Positions 1 through 8,002 of a DNA stretch of 64,000 nucleotides are shown one piece after another. The position numbers and the translations under genes are program-made. Each line of letters begins with the position of its first letter. Positions within the stretch are counted from its first letter, which is position 1. The notes beneath the pieces were generated by a model. That model had not been told where the DNA came from, searched no databases, and saw only the letters and a program-made list of their open reading frames with translations. The DNA is from Endobugula sp047636495 (GTDB lineage: Bacteria > Pseudomonadota > Gammaproteobacteria > Pseudomonadales > Cellvibrionaceae). The stretch lies in assembly GCA_047636495.1 (NCBI GenBank), contig JBLILH010000012.1, forward strand, positions 1-64,000, read 5' to 3'.

Positions 1-55
1 CAACAACAAGCTCGGCGACTTCTTGTCTAAATTCTGGATTAAAATGCTTTGTCAT
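1..55 (-). CDS. IS3-family transposase OrfA, N-terminal fragment (runs off window)
   Basis: The reverse strand reads MTKHFNPEFRQEVAELVV from an ATG at position 55 to the window edge. This is the usual opening of the small helix-turn-helix protein OrfA of IS3-family elements, which binds the element ends and is frameshifted onto OrfB to make the transposase. Only 18 residues are visible, so it is not possible to say whether the element is intact. The sequence upstream (about 98-128) resembles an IS3-type terminal end. Confidence 0.6.
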   Translation of the reverse strand, partial: MTKHFNPEFRQEVAELVV

Positions 56-128
56 AATACTACCCTTCGTTAATGGTGACTATAATATCACCTCTAACTC
101 GGTGGCCAAATTTAGTATGCCACTACAG
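56..128. mobile_element. Probable terminal region of an IS3-type insertion sequence
   Basis: This is the short leader before the OrfA-like start. It ends in the sequence GGTGGCCAAATTTAG (about 101-115), which resembles IS3-family ends. The exact outer boundary and any target duplication cannot be fixed because the other end lies outside the window. Confidence 0.35.
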
Positions 129-263
129 TTTGTTAAACTGAAGGAGAAGCATCAACGCTTATTAGAGCTGGTGTTGTTGGACGTGAGGGAGTTTGATCCA
201 CCGCCTATTTACTGGGAGGCTTTTGATAGGGTGAACGACTTAATGCAGGATACAACCGTCTAA
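117..263 (+). CDS. Short unrecognised ORF abutting the IS end, probably a gene remnant
   Basis: A 48-residue open frame runs from ATG 117 to TAA 261-263. It has ordinary amino-acid composition (MPLQFVKLKEKHQRLLELV...), with a charged helical start and a PPP stretch. I do not recognise a family. Its ATG lies in the presumed IS terminus, so it may be the 3' tail of a gene cut by the insertion rather than an independent gene. Confidence 0.25.
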   Translation: MPLQFVKLKEKHQRLLELVLLDVREFDPPPIYWEAFDRVNDLMQDTTV

Positions 264-599
264 AAAACGGGAATGATGCGCTCAAACTCTTCTAGAAGTA
301 ATTGTTGAGTCAATTTCCCAAGAATGCCTACAGCGCAGACCCGCTATTGATATGAAATAAGAGCTTTGGGGGCTTTTTATGCCAACTCGAAACTCTATCT
401 GGGGATTTGGGGAGTTAACGATGCTATGATTTTTGAGAAATCTATATGAGATGGATTTCATATAGATTTAGGTCGATTCTATAAGATTTGTTTTTGTCTC
501 ATTAAACGACTGTTTGCTGAGACACAAACATACGTTGCTATTTTCGCCAGATGTAGTTTAAAATATAATCAATTAGATCTTTATTAGCTGGGAAGTGGC
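264..599. other. Non-coding stretch upstream of the enterotoxin-like gene
   Basis: About 335 bp without a convincing ORF. The last 100 bp are AT-rich and would be expected to hold the promoter of the gene at 600. I see no clear RNA gene or strong terminator hairpin. Confidence 0.4.
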
Positions 600-1643
600 A
601 TGATGCTTCGCGAATGCAACCGGAACGTTATTTTACGAAATGGGTTAATTGTTATCAGCTTAGCCGTTTCATCCCTAAGCTTTTCACATCGAGCCTCTAG
701 CATTAACAATAATATCTGTATCGCAGCAGCGGTTGCTGTCGGAGCTTGTGCGGTCGCGTACAATTTTTTTACAGGTTCTAATCAAAATACTGGTCCACAT
801 GTTGTGCTCAACAATGGGACTTTTGGTTACTTATTAAATGACCCGAGCTACAACACTGGTACCTTTGTCTCGCGTGGAGATAAACTCGATGCGTTGATAG
901 GAGATCCTAATAATCCGGGTTCAGGATTAATGCTATCTAGAAGAGCTCGTACTTTGTACGACAAACGGTCTTCGGGTCTATCACCTACTCAACGTTTTGA
1001 ATTGGCAGTAAATGCCACTAATCATGTGCGTGTTAAGTTCCTTCAAAACCCCGATTTTGTTTATTACGCATCTTTACATGTCTATGATTCAACTCTTTTT
1101 AATTCACCTTTCTTATCTCTGACTCTAAATGAGAGGTTCGCAGCCGCTTTTGCCGGCTCAGGAGGAGCAGTTTTTTTAGGTTCCTTTCCAAACAGAACAT
1201 CTATATATGCTTACAATGGCGGCATAAACAGCAACGGAAAGCGTAGATTAAAGACGTACAAGGGCCCAGTGGATATGGACGGTGCCAATGAAAAAGCTGG
1301 GAGAAATATAGAGTCAGCTTTATATTTTCATAGGAACCAACAAGGCCAGAATGATAAGCTCACGCCAAACGCAGAATTTTTGGCTTTGGGTGGTTTTTAT
1401 TTCACAGGCAGCATTCAACCAGAGCAAGCTTTTAGGCAGGCAGAATGTAGTATCAGATATATAAACGGTCTCCCTGCTAACAGCGGTTTGTCCAGTCGAA
1501 TAACAAATATACCTACAAGTGGCAGCCATCAAGTAGAAAGAAGTACTATGTCTCATATCATTAATGGTAAGGAGAATCCATTCCCCCCGAGCGCGAAACC
1601 TTATTATCCAAACCGCGGTTGGAATAGTCCTGAAAGCTGCTAA
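600..1643 (+). CDS. Putative secreted ADP-ribosyltransferase, cholera/heat-labile enterotoxin A-subunit-like
   Basis: The protein has 347 residues. A basic N-terminus and hydrophobic stretch (about 14-27) suggest export; a second hydrophobic patch follows at 41-55. Three blocks line up in order with cholera-toxin A1. R92-G-D94, followed by SGLMLSRRA (108-116), matches the NAD-binding Y-R-A-D and GGLMPRG region. SPFLSLTL (169-176) with a following AAAFA matches the S-T-S strand, here S173-L-T175. NAEFLALGG (257-265) matches the E-x-E-V-S-A-L-G-G catalytic loop, with E259 at the catalytic glutamate and Asn at the first Glu position. Family members transfer ADP-ribose from NAD to host proteins. 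The changed S-T-S and first Glu may lower or abolish activity. No B-subunit gene is apparent nearby. ATGs at 600 and 603 are both possible behind GGGAAG. Family assignment is by pattern only. Confidence 0.55.
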   Translation: MMLRECNRNVILRNGLIVISLAVSSLSFSHRASSINNNICIAAAVAVGACAVAYNFFTGSNQNTGPHVVLNNGTFGYLLNDPSYNTGTFVSRGDKLDALIGDPNNPGSGLMLSRRARTLYDKRSSGLSPTQRFELAVNATNHVRVKFLQNPDFVYYASLHVYDSTLFNSPFLSLTLNERFAAAFAGSGGAVFLGSFPNRTSIYAYNGGINSNGKRRLKTYKGPVDMDGANEKAGRNIESALYFHRNQQGQNDKLTPNAEFLALGGFYFTGSIQPEQAFRQAECSIRYINGLPANSGLSSRITNIPTSGSHQVERSTMSHIINGKENPFPPSAKPYYPNRGWNSPESC

Positions 1644-1776
1644 GCGGTCGTTGTTGAATTTTGAAAGCGAGCTAATCCAACCCCCCATATGTAGTGTTCT
1701 GACAATTGATCGATGGGACACCTCCTCTGGTGTTTACTTTGCTCAACAGTACAAGTTTTCAGATGATGAATGAATC

Positions 1777-1956
1777 ATGCGAACATTTAAGAGTTACCCT
1801 AGCTCTCACAGCAATCAAATCATTAATATTTATAATTTATTGTCAGTGAAAGTAGCACAAGAAGTTGATATATATAATAAGCAATACAATTTCCCTAATA
1901 TGCTAAACAATGATAAAAGTGTAGCGGAATTCATGTCGTCTCATGATGAACTTTAG
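1777..1956 (+). CDS. Small hypothetical ORF downstream of the enterotoxin-like gene
   Basis: A 59-residue frame from ATG 1777 to TAG 1954-1956, rich in Asn, Ser and Tyr. It has no signal peptide and no recognised domain. It lies 130 bp after the enterotoxin-like gene and before IS66 debris. It does not look like a toxin B subunit, which would normally be about 100 residues with a signal peptide. It may be a remnant. Confidence 0.25.
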   Translation: MRTFKSYPSSHSNQIINIYNLLSVKVAQEVDIYNKQYNFPNMLNNDKSVAEFMSSHDEL

Positions 1957-1995
1957 AGGTGAGATTGGGCACAATGTTCGCTGAATATCGGAATA

Positions 1996-2127
1996 ATGGG
2001 TGGAAGCAATTTGTCAGCATATGTTCTGGTCAAGTCTAATCTCAACCCTTATGAACACCTAAAAACTATCTTTAAAGAACTGCCTTACGCGCAGTACGTT
2101 GAGGAGCTTGAGCTATTATTGTCATGA
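1996..2127 (+). pseudogene. IS66-family transposase (TnpC) C-terminal remnant
   Basis: The last 43 codons read SNLSAYVLVKSNLNPYEHLKTIFKELP in two parts and end EELELLLS. This is the typical C-terminus of IS66 TnpC (Y-S-L-I-E-T-A-K-A-N-G-L-x-P-Y-x-Y-L, L-P-x-A-Q-x-x-E-x-x-E-x-L-L). The rest of the transposase is absent, so this is a dead fragment. It marks past insertion activity beside the enterotoxin-like gene. Confidence 0.65.
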
Positions 2128-2160
2128 AACTTAGCAGAAAAATTAACAGACTAGAACCCT

Positions 2161-2715
2161 GTGGTTCGTTCTGCGCTTACGTCCAATAGGGGTAAAAACG
2201 GGACAAGCCTAACCGATTTTATAGGTGGTAGCGGCGTCGCTAGCTTAATAATTGGTGGGTTTTCGGGGCGTTTCGCGGATACTAGTAGTAGAAAATCAAT
2301 GTTGTTTTGTGCGGCATTAGCTGCTTTTTGTGTTTTGTACCGCCTGTTTTCCTATTACGGGAATCCTGTAGGACTATGGCTGCCGGTCATATTATTCTTT
2401 CTTTTAGTGAATACGCATCAGGGCGTCAGACTAAGCCGAAAAACCTATGTGGTTGATGGGGCAGAAGGTAATCGTCGTACCGAATATGTGTTAGTGGGCA
2501 ATACCGTCATGGTTTTTTGTTACTGATTATAGGATTGCCAAGTGCCATAATTGCGCAGTTTTTGATACTGCTGTTTTACTTTTCTTTGCCATCTCAAGTA
2601 CTTTAGCCTGGCTTTTTTGCGCGAACATTACCCGAAGTCTACGTAGACATAGAATGCCATCTTTTTATTAACCGTCAGACACCACTAATATCTACAGTAA
2701 ACATTTTATTTTAGG
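2161..2715 (+). pseudogene. MFS transporter remnant with frameshifts
   Basis: The open part (2161-2526) encodes membrane segments and the MFS loop signature G-x-x-x-D-x-x-x-R-K as GRFADTSSRKS. The frame then shifts near 2512 and again near 2560. The continuing frames read FLLLIIGLPSAIIAQF, then TAVLLFFAISSTLAWLF, and end near RTLPEV, as in a transporter helix followed by the central loop. The N-terminus and the second half are missing. It is non-functional as written. Confidence 0.6.
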
Positions 2716-2749
2716 TTACCGTTACTATTTTTTAACGATGAACGACACG

Positions 2750-2787
2750 TCTCACTGCTAGGAAACTCTCTTTTCCTAGCAGTGAGA
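2750..2787. terminator. Perfect 16-bp inverted repeat, possible bidirectional terminator
   Basis: TCTCACTGCTAGGAAA (2750-2765) pairs perfectly with 2772-2787 across a 6-base loop. It sits between the MFS remnant (+) and the end of the aminotransferase gene (-), where a shared terminator would be useful. No long T-tract follows the stem on either side beyond the T-rich loop edge, so the terminator role is inferred. Confidence 0.45.
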
Positions 2788-2842
2788 GAACTATCAGAGC
2801 CCTAATTATTTCCCCTCGCGAGGAGCCATTTATGGATGGATA

Positions 2843-4000
2843 CTAGTTAGCACCCTTTTTCAATACCTTCGCTAGACGATTAATGCCATCCTGGATTCTT
2901 TCGGGTGAGTTATAACTAAAGTTTATTCGTAAAGCAGATGGGTGATAGTCATCATCGTTATAAAACTCTGTACTGGGAACCACCGCTACGTCGTTCTCTA
3001 TAGCCTGGCTAGCGATTGTGCTTACATCACAATCGGGTAATGTTAACCATATAAACATTCCACCCTCAACCTGAGCCATAGTACATTTTGAGTAACTTGG
3101 ATGTGAGTAGATAGCCTTTGCTAATGACTCATAGCGTGCCTTATAGCGTTGTTTGCTTGCCGCTAAATGCGTATTAAAATCAGTATGATTTAAAATGGCA
3201 TGAGTTAGTGCTTGTAAAGGGACATTGGTATGTAAATCAGTTGCTTGCTTGAGTTTATTAAAACTCGAAAAATAACGTTTGGGTGTTATTAAAGCCCCGA
3301 TGCGTAAGCCCGGCGCAATCATCTTCGAAAATGAGAATAAACTAATGGCAAACTCAGGGCACAAGCTAGCTACGGTAGGTAGGCTGTCGCCACTAAAGCG
3401 CATTTCTCGATAAGGGGCATCTTCGATTAACAATACCTTATAACGAAGGCATAAAGCGGCTACCTGTTGACGTTTTTCTAATGACCAGCAGCAGCCTGTA
3501 GGGTTATGAAAGTCGGGGATCGCATAGAAAAAACTGACATCACCCTGTGTAAAGTGAGCTTCCAGCTGCTTAATGTTAGGGCCATCATTTTCTTGTGCGA
3601 CAGTGGCAAGAGTGGCTTGAGCAATTGAAAAAATTTGCAGTGCACCTAAATAGCTAGGTGCTTCAGCAACAATTTTATCGCCTTTGTTGATAAATACACG
3701 GGTACATAAGTCTATGCCTTGTTGCGAGCCATTGGTGATTAAGACATCATGCCCGTCGGTAACATCATAACGTTCTGCAATGGTATTAATTAACGGAGCA
3801 TAACCGGACGTTGCTGCATACTGAAATAACGCTTTATCGGTAGCGATAGTGCTCATCGCTGTTTCAATAATATCCATTGGAAAGCTTTCTGGGCAGGGTA
3901 AACCGCCCGCCAGGGAAATAATGTCTTTATTTGAAACGACACTGAGTATTTCCCTAATATAAGAGGGGGGTGTATTACGTAAAGGGGCAACGGGGTTCAT
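2843..4000 (-). CDS. PLP-dependent aminotransferase, class I/II (2-aminoadipate/MocR-like type)
   Basis: A fold-type I aminotransferase of about 385 residues, with the early ISLAGGLPCPESFP motif typical of the LysN/2-aminoadipate and MocR-related group. N-P-T-G appears as HNPTG, the conserved Asp/Tyr pair as EDAPYREM, and the PLP-binding lysine sits in SFSKMIAPGLRIG. The C-terminal arginine that binds the substrate carboxylate is in ALRINFSY. It should transfer amino groups between an amino acid and a 2-oxo acid in the cytosol; the substrate is not evident. The start at 4000 is preferred to the in-frame ATG at 4018 because GGAG lies 7 bases upstream. It is divergent from the AraC-type regulator at 4148, which may control it. 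Confidence 0.88.
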   Translation of the reverse strand: MNPVAPLRNTPPSYIREILSVVSNKDIISLAGGLPCPESFPMDIIETAMSTIATDKALFQYAATSGYAPLINTIAERYDVTDGHDVLITNGSQQGIDLCTRVFINKGDKIVAEAPSYLGALQIFSIAQATLATVAQENDGPNIKQLEAHFTQGDVSFFYAIPDFHNPTGCCWSLEKRQQVAALCLRYKVLLIEDAPYREMRFSGDSLPTVASLCPEFAISLFSFSKMIAPGLRIGALITPKRYFSSFNKLKQATDLHTNVPLQALTHAILNHTDFNTHLAASKQRYKARYESLAKAIYSHPSYSKCTMAQVEGGMFIWLTLPDCDVSTIASQAIENDVAVVPSTEFYNDDDYHPSALRINFSYNSPERIQDGINRLAKVLKKGAN

Positions 4001-4147
4001 GCACTGTCTCCAAGCCAAGCAGTGGTTAATAGGTACTGATAAAGACTTATATTACCCCTACAGTTAATCATTTTTTTGTCTATTTATGCGGTTAAGTTTG
4101 TCCATTTATGCTATTTTAATGTTGGCTCACTACAAGGGAAGTCAGTA

Positions 4148-5017
4148 ATGACTCGCATTGACTACACCTATCGCATTAATGAGGTACTTAGCTGTATACA
4201 CCGCGACATTAGTGCTGATCTTTCTGCCAAAAAGCTGGCGACGTTAGCCGCTTATTCTGAACAGCATTTTCATCGTTTATTTAAAAAGGTGACGGGGGAG
4301 GGAGTGCATCAATATATTCGTCGGACACGTTTAGAGACGGCGGCTAATCAGTTGATGTTTTCTTCTGAACGCAATGTTCAGATTGTTGCAGAAGCGTGTG
4401 GTTTTGCTTCATTATCATCTTTTAGCCGTGCGTTTAAATCGGTATATTCAGTCACTCCCGGTGAGTGGCGTTCGGGAGGCAGTCAGCGTAACTCTCTCGA
4501 TTTTTGTACTGATTCTGATATTAATGATGCTTACCAACGTATCCAATCAAAAAAATTGCCTAGTCCAAAAATTGTCTCATTAAAGCCCCGTAAAGTGGCC
4601 TATGTTCGCCATAAAGGGTACGGACGCTCTATTAGCGATGCTTGGCAAATACTTAACGCATGGACAATTAGCGAGCAGCGACCAATGGATGTTCAAATTG
4701 GCTTGCATCATTCTAATCCTGCTTTAGTGGCATTAGACCAGTGCCGTTATGTGGCTTGCGTAGAAATAAATAAGCCTATTGTTAGACGCGGTCATGTCAA
4801 TAGCGTGATTATTCCTGGTGGCCCCCATGCCGCATTTTCTATCAAGGGGCAATATGGTGATTTACTCCCTTATATCCACAAAATGCTTGAGCAATGGTTA
4901 CCCGCGTCGCCCTTTACTGCGAAGACAACACCTGCATTTGCTTTGTATCATAAAAATCAATTTTTATTGCAAGAGGATGATTTTGAGTTAACGTTTTTTT
5001 TACCGATTAGTTTATAA
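4148..5017 (+). CDS. AraC-family regulator with GyrI-like effector-binding domain
   Basis: Two helix-turn-helix units lie in the first 105 residues (LAAYSEQHFHRLFKKVTGEGVHQY... and VAEACGFASLSSFSRAFK with TPGEWR), the standard AraC DNA-binding domain. The second half (about 135-289) is a GyrI-like domain (VAYVRHKGYG..., IPGGPHAAF, with a final EDDFELTFFLPI), as in the Rob/SoxS-associated and multidrug-binding sensors. The order of HTH first and effector domain second matches Rob. The start at ATG 4148 has AGGGA 8 bases upstream; an earlier in-frame start at 4076 lacks such a site. It is divergent from the aminotransferase gene, so the 147-bp gap probably holds both promoters. Confidence 0.88.
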   Translation: MTRIDYTYRINEVLSCIHRDISADLSAKKLATLAAYSEQHFHRLFKKVTGEGVHQYIRRTRLETAANQLMFSSERNVQIVAEACGFASLSSFSRAFKSVYSVTPGEWRSGGSQRNSLDFCTDSDINDAYQRIQSKKLPSPKIVSLKPRKVAYVRHKGYGRSISDAWQILNAWTISEQRPMDVQIGLHHSNPALVALDQCRYVACVEINKPIVRRGHVNSVIIPGGPHAAFSIKGQYGDLLPYIHKMLEQWLPASPFTAKTTPAFALYHKNQFLLQEDDFELTFFLPISL

Positions 5018-5133
5018 GTAATAGGATGTACTTCAATGCGATTCTAATGCTAGTCTGTGTTTTATGGCATATGTTGGTTTTGTAATCAGGAATCATTATG
5101 TCTACATTACGTTGTTTGAGTTTGAGGGGTTCG

Positions 5134-5553
5134 ATGTACAAAAGATTAATACTTGTTTTAAATCTCACACTTTTATCTAGCGTTACATTTGCTGGTGATC
5201 TAAAACCATTTTTCAGCGATGGTTGCAGTGCATTTCCGGATGGTAATTTCAAGTATAATGAGCTTTGGCTAGAATGTTGTACGGCTCATGATTATACCTA
5301 CTGGAAAGGGGGAACCCATAGTAATCGTTTGGAAGCAGATTTAGCTTTAAAACAGTGTGTCTCCACTGTTGGTCAAAAAGAGATTGCGCTAATTATGCTT
5401 GCGGGTGTTCGTGTGGGAGGTTCCCCCTATTTGCCAACGACTTTTCGTTGGGGTTATGGGTGGCCTTACCCTAAGTTTTATGGCGCGTTGACTACCGCTG
5501 AGCTAGAAGACATAAAAAACCTGAATATCGAGACTAGCGCTTTTATTGATTAA
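5134..5553 (+). CDS. Secreted phospholipase A2-like protein
   Basis: The protein has 139 residues with a signal peptide (MYKRLILVLNLTLLSSVTFA, cleavage about 20-21). The mature part opens with FSDGCSAFPDG and contains C48-C49-x-x-H52-D53, the CCxxHD active-site signature of phospholipase A2 folds. A second R65/D69/C75 cluster follows (NRLEADLALKQC). Family members hydrolyse the sn-2 ester of phospholipids, but bacterial proteins with this DGCSxFPDG opening are mostly uncharacterised, so activity is inferred. An in-frame ATG at 5098 also has a ribosome-binding site; 5134, behind GAGGGG, gives a normal signal peptide. It is a single gene with no obvious operon partner. Confidence 0.65.
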   Translation: MYKRLILVLNLTLLSSVTFAGDLKPFFSDGCSAFPDGNFKYNELWLECCTAHDYTYWKGGTHSNRLEADLALKQCVSTVGQKEIALIMLAGVRVGGSPYLPTTFRWGYGWPYPKFYGALTTAELEDIKNLNIETSAFID

Positions 5554-5616
5554 CCGTTTTTCTACAAGCTTTTATTGCCACTGTCTATTTCTGTTTTTAT
5601 CTAACGGCCTCTTAAT

Positions 5617-5650
5617 AACATCTAACATCTAACATCTAACATCTAACATC
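5617..5650. repeat. Heptanucleotide tandem repeat (ACATCTA unit, about 4.9 copies)
   Basis: The 7-bp unit is repeated from 5617 to 5650. Read on the reverse strand it lies exactly at the 3' end of the RND transporter remnant, after ...LYLMLDVR. Seven-base units change reading frame when copy number changes. Confidence 0.85.
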
Positions 5651-6290
5651 AAATACAAACTGGAAATCAAAATAAGGGGTACGACGTTGGTAAATAAGAT
5701 ACCAATAGCCGACGATATCGCCATTGGTATGACAATTTTTGTTTGTAAACTGCGTTCGAGCACAGCGGGAAGTAAGCTAAAAAATGTTGTTGCCGAGGTG
5801 TGGGCGATAGCACGAAAAATTTGTTTATGTGCTCGTAAGGCTGCTGTTGTTATAGGTAAGCCTTGCCCCGGGCACGATTGTCGACATCGACCACGATCAA
5901 ACTATCGTTCACCACAATACCGACAAGGCAACCAAGCCTAGTGCAAGCCAAAACTGAAAGAATCGTAAACGATACCCAGCACCAAATGGCTCCTCAAGGC
6001 ACCAATAAAAAGGAAGGTAATACCGACATTACAATCAAGGGTTGGCTATAAGACCTAAGTGGAATGCTAAAAGTGCATAAATGTCCAACAAAGCCCCCAC
6101 TGATGCTAACGTAATACCGGCGAAAAACACGGTTCCTTCTGCGACATACCTTTTAGGGCAAAGCTAAAACTGGGATATTGCTGCGCAATCTTCGTTTCAA
6201 CGCTTCGTTGAACAGCAGCAATTATTTTACGGGGTTCAATTGTCACTGTTTCAGCTTGAATAAAGTCACTGAGTAATACTGAGGTGATTT
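5627..6290 (-). pseudogene. RND efflux transporter (AcrB/MexF type) C-terminal remnant
   Basis: No single frame stays open, but the reverse-strand frames read in family order. First comes a periplasmic-domain stretch ending ALKGMSQ. Then come SYSQPLIVMSVLPF, NDSLIVVDVDN, the loop AHKQIFRAIAHTSATTFFSLLP, and finally AVLERSLQTKIVIPMAISSAIG and ILFTNVVPLILISSLYLML. These are the last transmembrane helices of hydrophobe/amphiphile efflux pumps, which export drugs using the proton gradient. There are at least three frame changes plus stops, and the N-terminal two thirds are gone. It is non-functional. Confidence 0.65.
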
Positions 6291-6299
6291 ACCAGTGAA

Positions 6300-6686
6300 C
6301 AAGTCAACCTTTTACTCAGCGTATTGATATCATCATGAGTCACTAGATATGTCATTAATAAGTGGCTATATCATGCGAGGAGAGAGACAACACAGGTTAG
6401 ATATTTGACAGTTCGTCGGGTGGTTTATAACAAGAACAAATGACTTTTCAATATGTTGCATAGGCTTAAATAATCTCTTGTGGGGCTTATCTATATGATC
6501 TTTTTTTTGTTTCGCGCATGACTTTACAGAAAAGCTTGAGTCTTATGCATGTGTATTGGGTAGGCGTACGTAAGAGGGTTCAATAAACAGCGTAGTGAAA
6601 GTTAACTAAGAATGTAAAGAAAATTAACGTCGGCTAAAGGCAAATAACCCTCTATTGAAACGGTGTCCAGCTCGCCTGATAACGGC
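6300..6686. other. Non-coding stretch downstream of rluF
   Basis: About 390 bp between the RND remnant and the end of the rluF-type gene. I see no ORF, RNA gene or clear hairpin; it probably contains further decayed sequence. Confidence 0.35.
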
Positions 6687-7556
6687 TTATTTTTTACGCC
6701 CTTTAGATTTAGGTTTTTTCTTCATCGTGCGCGCTGGAATAGGCTGCTTAGATTTTATTGCTCGTTCTTGCTGGCTGGGTTTTCTAGGCTTTCGCCTGAT
6801 CAGTTTAGCGCCTTTAGATTTCTCTTCGGCCGAAGAATGCTCGATTGCCTTATTGATGTCATCTAGCTGTGTAGGCGTAAGTTTTCGCCATTCGCCAGGT
6901 TTTAAATTTCCTAAAGCGATATTCATGATTCTTACGCGCTTTAATTTGGTCACTTTATATCCAAAATATTCGCACATCCGACGGATTTGGCGATTCAAAC
7001 CTTCGGTTAACACAATTTTAAACATAAATTGACCTTGCATGTTAATTTTACAAGGTAGGGTCTTGGTGCCAAGAATCGGGACGCCTTTCGCCATGTCTTC
7101 AATAAACTGATTGTTAAGAGGTCTGTCTACCGTCACTAGATATTCTTTATCGTGGGTATTTTCAGCGCGCAATATTTTATTGACAATATCACCATCGCTA
7201 GTCAGCAAAATAAGCCCTTCCGACATCTTATCCAAACGGCCTATTGGGAAAATACGCTTTTTATAACGGATTGCATCAATGATATTACCCACAACCCCCG
7301 TTTCGGTGGTGGAGGTAATATTGATAGGCTTGTTATATGCAATATATTCTCTATCCGCTTGTGAGCCTGCATTAGCTCGACCCTTAATACGCTTTCCATC
7401 AGCATAGACAACATCGCCGGGAGTATAACGAGCCCCTAGCTCTGGTGGCTCACCATTAATTAATACCAAGCCATCTTCAATGAGATGATCCGCCTCGCGA
7501 CGTGAACAGAAGCCAGATTCACTGATGAATTTATTAAGTCGAATGCCTGATTCCAT
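6687..7556 (-). CDS. rluF: 23S rRNA pseudouridine synthase, RluF type
   Basis: The predicted protein has 289 residues. An S4 RNA-binding domain comes first (IRLNKFISESGFCSRREADHLIEDG). It is followed by the RsuA/RluB/E/F catalytic domain with GRLDKMSEGLILLT, where the catalytic Asp is in G-R-L-D. Further blocks are GLNRQIRRMCEYFGYKVTKL and RIMNIALGNLKPGEWR. A Lys/Arg-rich tail completes it, as in E. coli RluF, which modifies U2604 of 23S rRNA. The start is placed at ATG 7556 (MESGIRLNK) by comparison with the family. The frame remains open a further 49 codons upstream through the 12-bp repeat, adding an unusual (LLVQ)n segment if an earlier start at 7703 were used. The ribosome-binding site at 7556 is weak. 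Confidence 0.85.
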   Translation of the reverse strand: MESGIRLNKFISESGFCSRREADHLIEDGLVLINGEPPELGARYTPGDVVYADGKRIKGRANAGSQADREYIAYNKPINITSTTETGVVGNIIDAIRYKKRIFPIGRLDKMSEGLILLTSDGDIVNKILRAENTHDKEYLVTVDRPLNNQFIEDMAKGVPILGTKTLPCKINMQGQFMFKIVLTEGLNRQIRRMCEYFGYKVTKLKRVRIMNIALGNLKPGEWRKLTPTQLDDINKAIEHSSAEEKSKGAKLIRRKPRKPSQQERAIKSKQPIPARTMKKKPKSKGRKK

Positions 7557-7584
7557 ATGTCTGAAGTACTCTTTAAGCGTGGGA

Positions 7585-7660
7585 AGTTGAACTAATAGTT
7601 GAACTAATAGTTGAACTAATAGTTGAACTAATAGTTGAACTAATAGTTGAACTAATAGTT
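7585..7660. repeat. 12-bp tandem repeat, 6.3 copies, just upstream of rluF
   Basis: The unit AGTTGAACTAAT is perfectly repeated six times plus four bases. On the reverse strand it lies 29 bp before the rluF start and is open in the rluF frame, where each unit encodes LLVQ. The unit is a multiple of three, so copy-number change would not alter the frame but would change leader length. Confidence 0.95.
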
Positions 7661-8002
7661 CGGGGATTATAGCATGTTTAGTCTGTTTTCCTGCCTTGTT
7701 CAATCTACACTGATGCCTACTAACAGGCAGTGCTCAAACTTGTTATCGAAAGTAAGGTCACCTATATGATTGAGTTTGTAACTGAAATAATAAACGCTAA
7801 TAAAATTCTAATGTTAGTGGCCCCCTGCTTTCTTGCTGCGTGCCTACTGCAGCATGTAGGTAATAGATGAGTTAACCTTAAAGTAGCTGATAGCGCTTAC
7901 GAAGGCGTGGATATAAAAGACAAGTCCCTGGAAACTTTAATCGTCTTCTAGGGTCTATGCTTGCAGTGTTTATTCATCAGTTTTTATTACAGGGTGTTTG
8001 TT
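7661..8002. other. Intergenic region between rluF and the YHS-domain gene
   Basis: Divergent promoter region of about 340 bp. A possible 34-codon ORF starts near 7766 (MIEFVTEIINANKILML...), with one hydrophobic segment, but coding support is weak. Nothing else is recognised. Confidence 0.3.

Noticed and set aside
92..700. RGD cell-adhesion motif in the toxin-like protein
   Set aside because: R-G-D falls at the position of the NAD-binding R-x-D of ADP-ribosyltransferases; an adhesion role has no other support.
1564..1773. 69-codon ORF overlapping the toxin-like gene end as a B subunit
   Set aside because: It overlaps the toxin frame, has no signal peptide and does not resemble any B-chain.
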